This document shows, one piece after another, positions 12,701-24,700 of a DNA stretch of 64,000 bases. The translations under genes were made by a program, and so were the position numbers. The notes under the pieces were generated by a model. That model saw nothing but the letters and a program-made list of their open reading frames with translations, searched no databases and was not told the DNA's origin. The DNA lies in the NCBI GenBank assembly GCA_903813345.2, contig CAIIXF020000012.1, forward strand, positions 20,281,520-20,345,519, read 5' to 3'. Position 1 is the stretch's first letter. Every line of letters starts with the position of its first letter. This stretch comes from Owenia fusiformis. Lineage: Eukaryota > Annelida > Polychaeta > Sabellida > Oweniidae.

Positions 12701-15700
12701 CGTATTTTGTTAAGTTCAGACGGCTTGATAACAAATAAAGCTTTCATTATTTGAAGATTAATACCATATGATTTTCAATGTTTTTTTATTATGTAATTTA
12801 TTCGCTAAACATATCATGACATTAACATGAAAATGGAGAGCAAGTAAACTGGAACGATAACAATTTGTATTCCATACAATCTCTTAGATGAGTGGAGTGT
12901 ATCTGAAAAGAACAAAATCATTTCTTGCAATGATTGATTTTTCTTTGGAAAGTGATGGGTAAATAAATACTGAACAATTGAAAGAATGAATAAATTTGAA
13001 CAAATGCTTGTGTTTATAAATGATATACGCTTATAAATAATTAATTTCACAACATTTTTAATTATTTAACGAATTGGTTTCGGGGACTACGCCAGCCCCA
13101 GGGACGTCCCGAGAAATATTTTAAATTTAAATTTAAATAAAACAAAACAGAGATGTACATATTTGAAAGAACATGTGTTTCATCAATATTATGACTTTTC
13201 CAGATATTTATTCGTCAATGTTGTAAAAATCATTCGGAGTATGGGACGTCTGCATTGTTTTCACTACAGTAACTAGTTTCAATATCTTCGTATTGGACCA
13301 GAACTGGCTTAAAACAAAATTCCTACAAAGGACTGATTTAGCCATTGCCCAAGATGGGTTATTTTGTCGAGAAGAAGCAGCTTTTAAGTTAATTGTGCGA
13401 AATTATTGTTATTTCTAAATGTAAAATCTCATGCTCTGGGGTCTTCCCAAAATTGAATCTCACCCCGTGCCTAAGGTTGCCAAACGTTCTGAGGGAAGTG
13501 TAACTTCACTATGACATGTTTTTAACAAAATTAGGCTCTCGTGTTCACCATAACAAATATCAATTCATTTACTGCTCATATTATTATGTAGTTTTCAAAT
13601 AGCACAGTAATGTTTCTGGTTATTTTCACCAAAATGATATTTTGAGAAATCCTGACCGGGGGTTCGTTCGAACCCACCGAACCCCCGCTGCCTACGGCTA
13701 TGCATGGTAGAGAAGCATCAAAATATAAGAGTTTACAGACTTTATGAGCCAATTTACAAGCAATCCAACATATACAAGAGCTGTATTTGACAGTCATGCA
13801 TGGCTTAAATGACAGGATTGAGACATACAGTGTATTGTGCCAGTTTTGAAAAAAGTGAGGTCAGTTAAGCTATATTATCCAAGGGAGACATGTCTTGCTT
13901 TTGTTAGAGATAACTACATATTAGTTTTAATTGATAGAAAGTGTGTTGAGACCATTTGAAAGGCATATATTGTATGGTATGAGATACTGTATTTTGAGCA
14001 ATGATGTCTCAAGCAGAGAAAATTTGGAAATTTTTCATGACACACACAGAATACAGATCATGACCATGACGAGCCAAAAATAATCATACAGAACATATTT
14101 TTATTTTAATATTTTCACAAATAATCATTTTACCATTACCTGAATTTTTGTAGATTCAACAGCAATAATGAAGAAAATTGAGTAGATAGAAAAATGTTCC
14201 AATTTTTATTGGCCCACCCTGTACTTCCTGTCGGCCATTTTGAAGTCAAATGCTAAAATCCTTGTCTGCAACTTTAAGAAAAACAGCTCCACAGTTGCTT
14301 TTAAAACTTTAAAATCTTGTTCAGCTCACTTCATTCTACAACTGATTAGGTTTTGGACCTGTTAGCTCAGTCATGTCAGCCATTCTGAATGTCTTAAGAA
14401 AAGTTAGCGCGTGATAATACTATATCACATTGAATGGTGTTTTTGAGTTTTCATACTCTAACTATTTAGTAGCTTTATAAATAATTTCAGGTGTACTTTA
14501 TTGTAAAAGCCTATGTTATTGTTAACATTAGTTATATGTGATAGTTTTGTAAAAAGAAATCAGCAAAAACTCGAAATCACTTTTATATTATCGGCCATTT
14601 TGGATTTTCCGTCTTAAAATCTTGCCTGTAAAGTCTTGTCTATGCATTTCTAGGTGAACTGTTTGGTAGATCAATTTCAAATTTTCAGGGATGATTCTTA
14701 GTATGAAAATCTAGATCTGATTAGTTTTTTGGCATTCTGCGTAAATGTCAAGGCAGCCATTTTGGATTTTCCGTCCTAAAATCTTGTCTGTAAAGTCTTG
14801 TCTATGCGTTTTCAGGTGAACCATTTAGTAGATCAATTTCAAATTTTCAGGGATGATTCTTAGTATGAAAATCTAAAACAGATTAGTTTTTTGACATTCT
14901 GGGTAAAGGTCAAGGCAACCATTTTGGATTTTCCATCCTAAAATCTTGTAAAGTCTTATTTTGTGGTTAACTGTGGACAAATTCTAGAACTGACTAAATT
15001 TTTGGCATTCTGGGTAAATTTTAAGTGGTCATTTTGGATTTCCTGTCCTCAAATTGTGTCGGTAAAGTCTTGTCTACTCATTTTCAGGATAACCATTTGA
15101 TGGGATCACCCAGTGGTGGGAACATTTTGTACACATTTGTGTTCTTGTGTTATATTGTTGAATGCATAACTAGAATGTGTTTTGAGACATGTTCTATTTC
15201 CTAAAAGGAAAAGTTGATTGCTCCAGGGACAGGAGATATGAAATAGTATTTTTTGAAAAGAATCAATATAATTTTTTGATAAATGTATTTGGACATGTTT
15301 TCTCGTCAGCATTGTGAAAATTAATTCACTTTAACGATCGTTATAGCTGCTTAATAAGCAACATTTAAATAGGTTGTGACGTTATTGGCCCCCACATGAT
15401 CTCTCACTGGTCACCACCTGACCCTTTTTGGTCCATTAAATCATGACGAGATGTTTTTTTTATTTGTTTACACAACAATCATATAGGTGCTGCAGCGGTG
15501 GCGGTAGGCATATATTTTTGTGAGTCATCATGACTCAGGTAGTTTCAAAAAAGTGAGTCACAAGAAAGTTGAGTCAAAGCTATAAAAGTGTTTTTCTTGA
15601 GTAAAAATGCATACAAACAGTTTGCACTGCTATCTGATGCTGTGGGGAGGTGGCATGCCTCGTAAGACTCCACCTTTGGAAATCAGTACTTCCCCTGAGT

Positions 15701-18700
15701 GAGGCAAACACATTTGACTTGTTTGCTCTCGTGCACACAGTGCACCTCATACCAGTCACTGCTGCTGGGGCAGCATCTGGTGGCACTGTTGCTACCCATC
15801 TGAAATCCTCCACCCGAGAAACTGCCTCACTACAGGCATTTTATTGAATTTTATTTTATTTGAATTTTATTTGACGTTTTCAAAAGCTTCCCGCCACAAA
15901 CATGGCAACTTCCGGGAGATACACTCACGCCACCTATAAAACTGAATAAAAATCTTGAATCCCGGGAATCTATCTTGAAAAGCTGCTTCGTTCGTTGCGT
16001 AGGAAGGAGGCTCGATTGCACTGAACGAAATGTTAGATTTCCGGAATTAGCAAAATTATAAATTTGATCAATCACATACATGTATTTTCACGTATAGGGA
16101 TCAATTTAACCAAGTACCAAGCCGGGATTTGGCATGTGAAACAAACGTGCGTCAGAAAGACTCGGTAGACAATGAATATTTGCGTCAGAGTTGCAAAAAT
16201 GTGAGTAAAAAACGTAAAAAATTGCGTTAGCACCACCTCTGTGCTGTGATGTCGTGATTACCAAGGAACCAATAAACCAAAACTAAATATTATGAATGAC
16301 GTTACTAATCATGTGGGGGCCAATCAGATTGATCAGTTAATTTTATTATGTTATTTATGACCATTAACAGTTATCTAACATTTCCTTTATACGTTGGGCT
16401 TACTGAATACTGAAATACTGAATTTGGATGACCAAAATGTACTGAAACCAATAGACAGCATGAGATTTTTCAATGGAGAAATAATATGGGGAACACTAAT
16501 CTTAGAGGAACTCAGTTTTCTTTCAAGAACTATTTGATACATCAAAATAAAGAATAGAATTAATTAGAAGAATTAGAATTAAACTTTGTAAAAATGACTG
16601 CATTTTTGGTGAAAGAGGTTAGCTCCTTTGAAAAAGTGTGTTGATGGGTTGATAATGCTTGCTAAATATTTCCAAGTCCATTTGACTTTATAATTATTGT
16701 ATATAATTTTATTTGAGATAGTGAATGGATCTAAAAGATATACCAGTCTTCATTGTCAGAAAATAGTCTTAATCCAAGATATAACTTTCTCATATGACTA
16801 GCCAAGTATAGCCATCTTTACCCCATGCAAGATATAGAGGTTCTTATATGAGTACCTGTGCAAGATCAACCATTCTTGATGAGCTTTGATAATTCTTCTT
16901 TATCGAGTCGCAGACGAAAACAAACGAGAAACATTATCAAAGTGAGTCAAGAATGGACGATATTGCACAGGTACGAGTATAAGAAAGTTTTTCTCATACA
17001 ATGTTTTCAGTAACGCCGTCCTTACATTACATACAGGCAAAATATATCCCTTGGACCCGGAAATGAAAATGAATTTCGTTTTTTGGACGCAGTGCAAGTC
17101 ATATGCATACAATCAACTTTGGATGAATGCTTTGATAAAGATCTTACCTTCAGTCTATTTCGTCAGAATCCACTAAATAATTGAAGGAAATTCTAGTTTT
17201 CTTTCCGGAAGTTGATTTCTGTGTAAATCATTGAAAAATATTGAAAAAATCACAAAATTCAAGTTCTGGGGTACATATCGCCATTTTCGAACGAACTAGC
17301 CCATACAATGACTATATTTCTGCGTTCCCCTATATATAACCTTCATCTTGACACTATATTTGACATAGGGTTTGCGTCTCGATTTTTATATATCACTACG
17401 CCAACATAGGGACTCATTTTCAGGTAAAATCCCTGCTTCACAGATGAAAATTAACGAATAAAGTAGTTCCAGTTTACGGGACTATATTCTTGTGATTTTT
17501 TTTTCTTAAAATGGCACATTTAGAAAGTACTTGGCCTCAGCTTTACAAACATACCTCAAATGGCCACATTGCATACACTTAAACCTACTATACACACCAT
17601 TGAAGTTGGCATGGCTTTGTTTTTAAAGTATTACCAGAAGTGGTATTTACCGGAGTGACACCACGAGGCATGTGATAGGACAAAAAGTTATCCAATACTC
17701 TATTTCCGAGCAGTAATCAGTACGAGTCCTATGATTGGCGGGTAGCTGAAGACCTGATTCAAACCATTTTCAATTGGTCAAGTGCGATCACGTGATCATT
17801 ATCTGAGAATGCACATGCGCGAAAAACTGAACCAAAAATTTGAACCTCGCGCAGATTGCCCCTAAACTAAAGCAAAATCAATAGCAAATTGCTTCGAAAT
17901 TCGCAAAGAAAATGTGTTTTTAATGGGTGAATATAAGTTATGCCTCACAAGTGATGGCATCTGTATCATTCAATGACATACTAGACTCGCTAGAAGGCTG
18001 ATTTAGACCGATAAATAGCAATGAGCGATACAAAATTTGGTTAATCTAAATTTAATCAATTTAGTTCGTCCAGTGTAAAAACGTGACTTTGAATTCCCGG
18101 GAACATTTTTTCAAGGGACGCAGTTTTTTTTGAGGGGGACGCATTTTTTGAAAATCATTACGTCCTAAGGACGCAATCTTGGACAACCCTACTGAAAACA
18201 CTGTCATATGACTCTGTATTATGCCATATTTTCACCTTTTTATGATAAAACAGAGTGAAAAATAGCTTCAAATTAATGGAACTTCATCTTTCAATTGTTA
18301 TGATGTCATAACAATATTGAAGAAAACACCTGGTTACACTTGGCAACAAAGTCTGATTGTTATGACCAGGGTTATGACGTCACAACTTATTTTGTAGAAT
18401 GAGCATGGATACTCATAGTAACGCCAACGGTGTATCAGTTGTCATGTTGATGATGTTTTTTAACCTGTGATGTCATAAGTAAATCTCATCTTGCACGTAT
18501 GACTTTTTAGGATGAAAGATTATCAGTTATCACACGTTTCAGCATGTGATACAGGAAATATTCCACGAAAGGTAATACTGTATCATCCACGAAAGCGAAG
18601 CTTGAGTGGTGATACATTGTTACCCGAGTGGAATATTTCCTGTATCACATAAGCTGAAACGTGTGATGACGATTTTATCACATGTCTAGGAATTTTGAAG

Positions 18701-21700
18701 CATTTTGATTTGGTCAGTTATGATTGTGTTCAGTACCCCGTGTACTTCTGGTAACTATTATAATTTTTGATTTCGCTTTGAAACAATATGACGTCATACC
18801 GTTGTATTCGTACTTGTTTGTGAAATAGTATGACGTCATATTGTTTTCCTTAGCTAGAAGTGATATAATCAGTGACATCACATCGTTGCTATTGATCATC
18901 ACTGGTTGCCTCTAGTAACGTGTGAGACGGCCGTGTGAGACGGGAAAACTCACACGGTAATCAACTAATCAGATTACTGGAATTTTACAGAGCATGTGAT
19001 AAGGCAATATCTTGCATGGGGTAAAGATGGCTGTATCTTTGTTAGTCATATCACCATCTTTCATTCTAAAAAGTCACACGTATAGATGAGATTTACTTAT
19101 GACATCACTGGTCTATAAACATCAACAGCATAGCAACAAATACACCATTGCTAAGAGTATCCATGCTCATTCTACAAAACTAAGCTGTGACATCATAACA
19201 ATGGAGCTTTATTGCCATGCGTATCTATGTATTGTATACAATATTGTTATGACGTCATAACAATTTAAAGATGAAGTTCCATTAATCTGAAGCTATTTTT
19301 CACCCAGTTTTGTCATAAAACGTGAAAGTATGGCATTTACAGAGTCATATGAGAAAAACTTTCTTGTACTCGTACCTGTGCAGAATAGTCCATTCTTGAC
19401 TCGCTAAATGATATTGTTTCTTTACCTTCTGTGACTCAATAAAGAAGAATTATCAAAGCTCATCAAGAATGGCCGATCTTGCACAAGTACTCATATAAGA
19501 ACCTTTATATCTGAAATTGTTTGCGATAACCTATGTGAAACTTTTCCACACATAATTTGTGATGCCATAAACATGTTACCTAATCAACAATAAAACAAAA
19601 CATTTAACATGTGGTTTTGTTCATTGCCTTTTCCAAGGTCTTTTGATGTACATTAATACAATAAAGATTCAGGTGAGATAGCATAATTATAAGAGTTTTA
19701 TAAAAATTATTTGCTGAAGAAGATTTACTGAAATCACAAAGAAATTTTTCATTCATTTCTAACAAGTTAACTATTTAAAAGTCAACCATGAAAAATGTGA
19801 GCATTCTCACTCAAACAAGTTGTGTGATTTGGGAAAACTTAATGACTGATAATAACTTGGTATAACCTAGCCCCTCCTTTCCAAGTATGGTGGTTCATAG
19901 TCACTCTCCTTTGAATAAAACCACATTTGTCAGTTAGTCAGTAACTAATATTCAAATGAACATTTGATTTTATTAATGTAGTTAACTTTTATCATGGGAT
20001 TTCAGATTGTATAATCTTGTATGTTCTCTGTGTTGTAAAGGGAGCTATTGGATCAAGACATCAGAGTTGTATTTTATGTTTTGAATTTATGTGATTCCTT
20101 GTTTTCATAGAGTCCAAGGCAGTTGTTTTACCAAGAGGATGAAGAATCAATGAAACGTGATGCCAAGCAGGACATGGAGCTCTACAAGGCTGCCTGTGAG
20201 GAAATACAACTGATGATGTTAAAAGTCAAGAAAATGAAAGACTCTGACTCTAGTGACACTGCTGTAAGTACTTTGAGCATCCTGATAACATATCATGTTT
20301 AAAGCAAAATACTGATGAATTAAAAATGGTTTTCCAACTTAATGCTTGCTATTGTCATAACTTGAGTCTGTAGAATTTACTTGAAGATAAAGGTCCATGT
20401 GCAGTATGGCAGACCCCTTGTTGAATAATCTTTTCATGCAATTAAAAGAAGATCCTCTTTTGAGCAAATAAGTTCAACATTTTGAAAAAGCTGTTGACGT
20501 GGGGTCCATATTTATAATTTTTCGAATTGTTCGATTTACATTTTTATCATCATGGGGACTTCAATTGAAAGAAAACATATTGCTTTATTTTAATAAAAAC
20601 CACTATTTTATGCCCAGAAAGTACTCATGGTGAAAGAATGACCGTCTAAAATCACTTGCCATACTGCACATGGACTTTTCAACCTAATATCTTTAGAAAA
20701 TGATGGCAATCAAAGAGGCTGATGATCTGATGCGCCATAAAACTTAAAAAGAAAGTATGAAATAATTAAACCTCAGAAATCCAAGAAACATGAATGACAT
20801 CATAGATCATCTCACCATTACAGATAGAATTCACCTCATTTCCATTGTGATGATTGATGATGACATCACAGACTTTCAACACATATTATAGACAAAAATG
20901 AATTTCAAATGCAAGTTGGGAGTTTCAGTTAATAATTCTTAATTCTATTAGGAATTTTAACTAACATTAGTTCAGCAATCTGTGTCAGAATGATGAGTCT
21001 TAAGTCTTGAACTACCATTAAACATCACTTCAGCATAAAATGGGGTATCACTTCTTATGCCAGCATAAATTGGGACATCACTTTTTATGCCAGCATAAAA
21101 TGGGATATCACTTTTTATGCTCAGCGTAAAATGGGATATCACTTTTTATGCTCAGCATAAAATGGGATATCACTTTTATGCAAGCATAAATTGGGACATC
21201 ACTTTTGTTTTAAAAACCAACAAATCGGGGTATTTGTTACAGTCCATTTTTATATAATCCACTGTTCCCCATTCACGGCCCCTGGGGGTCAGGGGTCTTG
21301 CCACTCTGAAGAAGAAGCTGAAGCTGGGAAAACAGAAATTTGCGTTAATTTTGAAATGTTTTTGAAGTATAGCTTTATTATACTGAAATGAAAGGCAATT
21401 TAGAGTAGCTTGTAAATATTGTATGATTTTTCTAATTCGGGCCTCGTAAAATTCAAAATGGCCACCTAATGAGGGATTTCGCAATAATTTTCTGATCTCT
21501 TAGAAGTATGGCTATATTATATTTAAATTGAAAGAATTTTAGAGTAGATCTCAATTATGGTATTGTTTTTATCGTAACTAACAAAAGGTACTATATTGTA
21601 GTCAGCTTGGTGGGCGGGCGGCGGGCGGGCGGCGTCTCACTTTTCAGCTTGTCTACAGGTTTCCAGCCAAACCATTTGAGGAATTCATCTGAAATTTTCA

Positions 21701-24700
21701 GGGATGTTTCTACATATCAACGTCAAGAACTGATTAGTTTTTGGGCATTCTGGGTAAATCGTAAGGTGGCCATTTTGGATTTTCCGTCCTAAAATCTTCA
21801 CTTTCAAGACTTGTCTACAGGTTTCTAGCCAAACCATTTGAGGGATTCATCTGAAATTTTCAGGGATGTTTCTACATATCAACGTCAAGAACTGATTAGT
21901 TTTTGGGCATTCTGGGTAAATCTTAAGGTGGCCATTTTGGATTTTCCGTCCTAAAATCTTCACTTTCAAGACTTGTCTACAGGTTTCCAGCCAAACCATT
22001 TGAGGGATTCATCTGAAATTTTCAGGGATGTTTCTACATATCAACGTCAAGAACTGATTAGTTTTTGGGCATTCTGGGTAAATTTTAAGGTGGCCATTTT
22101 GGATTTTCTACATATCAACGTCAAGAACTGATTAGTTTTTGGGCATTCTGGGTAAATGTTAAGGCGGCCATTTGGATTTTCCGTCCTAAAATCTTTACTT
22201 TCAAGATTTGTCTACAGGATTCCAGCCAAACCTTTTGAGGGATTCATCTGAAATTTTCAGGGATGTTTCTACATATCAACGTCAAGAACTGATTAGTTTT
22301 TGGGCATTCTGGGTAAATTTTAAGGTGGCCATTTTGGATTTTCCGTCCTAAAATCTTCAGTTTCAAGACTTGTCTACAGGTTTCCAGCCAAACCGTTCAA
22401 ATGTTACACAGTGATAAGTTCTAGAGCTGATTAACTTTTCTGCGGCCATCTTGCTTTCTTGGTCAACAAGACCACAATGCTGTGTTTTAGGTACGATATT
22501 GTTCACGTCTGTGCCTTGTTCTGATTTGCGCCTCAGAAAATTCAAAATGGCTGCCTAGAGCAGGAATTCGTCATTACTTAGAGATATCTTTAAAGTATGG
22601 TTACATGACAGTACAATGATCTCAAGTATTTATTGGAGGGAAGAGAAGATGGTAAATATTACATTGTGATTGTACGATTGTACAGATTCATCATTTATAT
22701 GTGTTCATTGGGATTTGCTACTCAGTGGAGTTGCCAATTTTCAGAGAGAAACCTGTAAAGTGGAACACTTCTGTAAGTGGAACACCTGCATAAGTGGAAC
22801 ACTTTTCAGAGTCACATGACCAACTTCCTTAATGACAAATGAATCTCTGTAAGTGAAACACCTTTTAAGTTGAACACTTTTAAGAGGTACTAAATATGTT
22901 CCTTTTACACAGGTTTTACTGTATATACATTATTAAATGCAATACAATATTAAATGAATTATACTTGTGTCAAAAAAAGGTGTAATATTTATAAACAAAT
23001 ATCTTTACTTTAGTGGTTGATAAGCCCATGTGGGCTGGGTTGTTATTTTATTACTTTTGTATTGTACTGTATTAAATGATGTAAACTTACACCCGCAAAA
23101 TGCAATCTGATTTTCGACGCCGTTTCGGTGCCAAATTTCAGTGTCGTTTCGGCACCAAATGGACTGACTAGTCCGGGAGCAAATTTTGGTGTCGAAAGGT
23201 TTCGGTACCGGAACGGTGTCCAAACGGTGCCGGAAAGGTACCGAATTTTTTCGATGCCGAAACGGCGTCGAACTGTAAATAACAATAAAACTAAACTAAA
23301 CTAAACTATACACACAAGTTGTTGTATTCCTGCTAATAGGTATTAGATGAATGTAGGATCCATGGCTCTCTCCAGTTCGCCACCCTGAAGAAACTGAATC
23401 GTTTGGCACACATGAGATGTAAAAAAGTGCGAGATAGCACACATGAGGTAACGTACTAGTTAGTAATGATCTAATCTTCCCATCATTAAAGCAGCTAGGT
23501 GCTTTAGAGTAACGCCCTAATGAAAGACTGCTGCGTGCATGAAGAAGCCCTCTTTTAAAAATAGTATAAACTTGGCCACTTATGAAAGAAGTCTAACTAG
23601 TATTGTTCTTATATCTAATTGTCTTATATCTCATCCCATATCAAAATTTAATTTCCAATCAATGGTTGAAGAGAATTCAATATAGAGCTGAATCAGAAAT
23701 AAAGCATTGGAAGAATTGTAAGCAATATAATATAAAACAATTGACATAAGATTTTAAATCTTATTCTTCTGTACAGGCGAAGCAGAAGATTGACCAATAC
23801 AACTTACAACTACAGAATCTTCTGTATGAAACAACTCATTTACAGAAGGAGATCACAAAATGTTTGGAATTCACGTAAGTAAATACTTAAATTTGATCAC
23901 CCTTCCTCTCGATACTTCATAAATGACACACAAATGTGAGAATCATAGAAGGCACACCCAGGAACCCCTCCTCAAAGGAACCCTGTGTTCTTTTATGTTT
24001 ACTTATACATACTAGTAGTCATAAAAGTACACACCGCACCCTTTTACGAGTTGTGGACCACTCAGTCAAACACCCTGAAGTACTTTACGATATGTAACAT
24101 TGCTACACCCAAACAGTTTCAGTGCTACTCCTTTCTAATTCTTGTCGTGTTGTGCCTGTGTTTCTCAGGTAAACTGGATGTATAAGGAAAATGAACACTA
24201 CACATTTGAGAATGTTTGCATGCTAATATTTGATTTCCATTGACCAAAAAGTGTCAGATGATTCATTAGAATACAGAATGCAACAGAAATGATAATGTCT
24301 GCTATATTGAATTATCATTGTTGTAAAAGCAATTCTTGGTGTTTCATGGGTGTAAAACAGAAGTAGAAAGCAGTAAAATCAAATTTGTTTTTCAAGATTT
24401 ATCTATTTTTAGGCAGGTTTAGTTTAGATCTCTCGAATCCTTCTTTTTTAAGGTTTAATTTCAAATCAAAATGGCGAATGGCAACTAGTTACCTAGATCT
24501 CTGATTGTTCTATATATATATTGAAGATATATATTCACTCTGATTGGCCTTTTATCTCTATTCTCTCATTTGTCTATATCTCTACACTCCGATTGGTGTA
24601 TCTAACTCCACACTCTGATTGGTCAATATCTTTATCTGTCTGCCTGCAGGTCTAAAGACGAGGATATTGAACTGGTTGATGTTGAAGAATTCTACAAAGA

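Larger units (their letters stand above)
16785..19510. repeat. Large interrupted inverted repeat in THOC5 intron 1
   Basis: The left arm is 16838-16998 plus 18204-18560. The right arm is about 19010-19500 and is its reverse complement (for example TTCTTATATGAGTACCTGTG against CACAAGTACTCATATAAGAA). A further inverted pair around ATCTTTACCCCATGCAAGAT is at 16815 and 19010. The element at 16999-18203 interrupts the left arm. The central 450 bp contains a tighter hairpin (18528-18670) and paired ATATGACGTCAT motifs (18787 and 18827). Confidence 0.8.

Noticed and set aside
16999..18203. RAG-like/Transib transposon on the basis of the 5-bp duplication
   Set aside because: The ends (CAATG/CAGTG) lack the CAC heptamer start and no catalytic core is seen; the superfamily is left open.
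23005..23285. Two overlapping minus-strand ORFs with GTETAS/GTVWTP-like repeats
   Set aside because: They arise from the TTTCGGYRCCG quasi-repeat; no start context, domain or splice signals.
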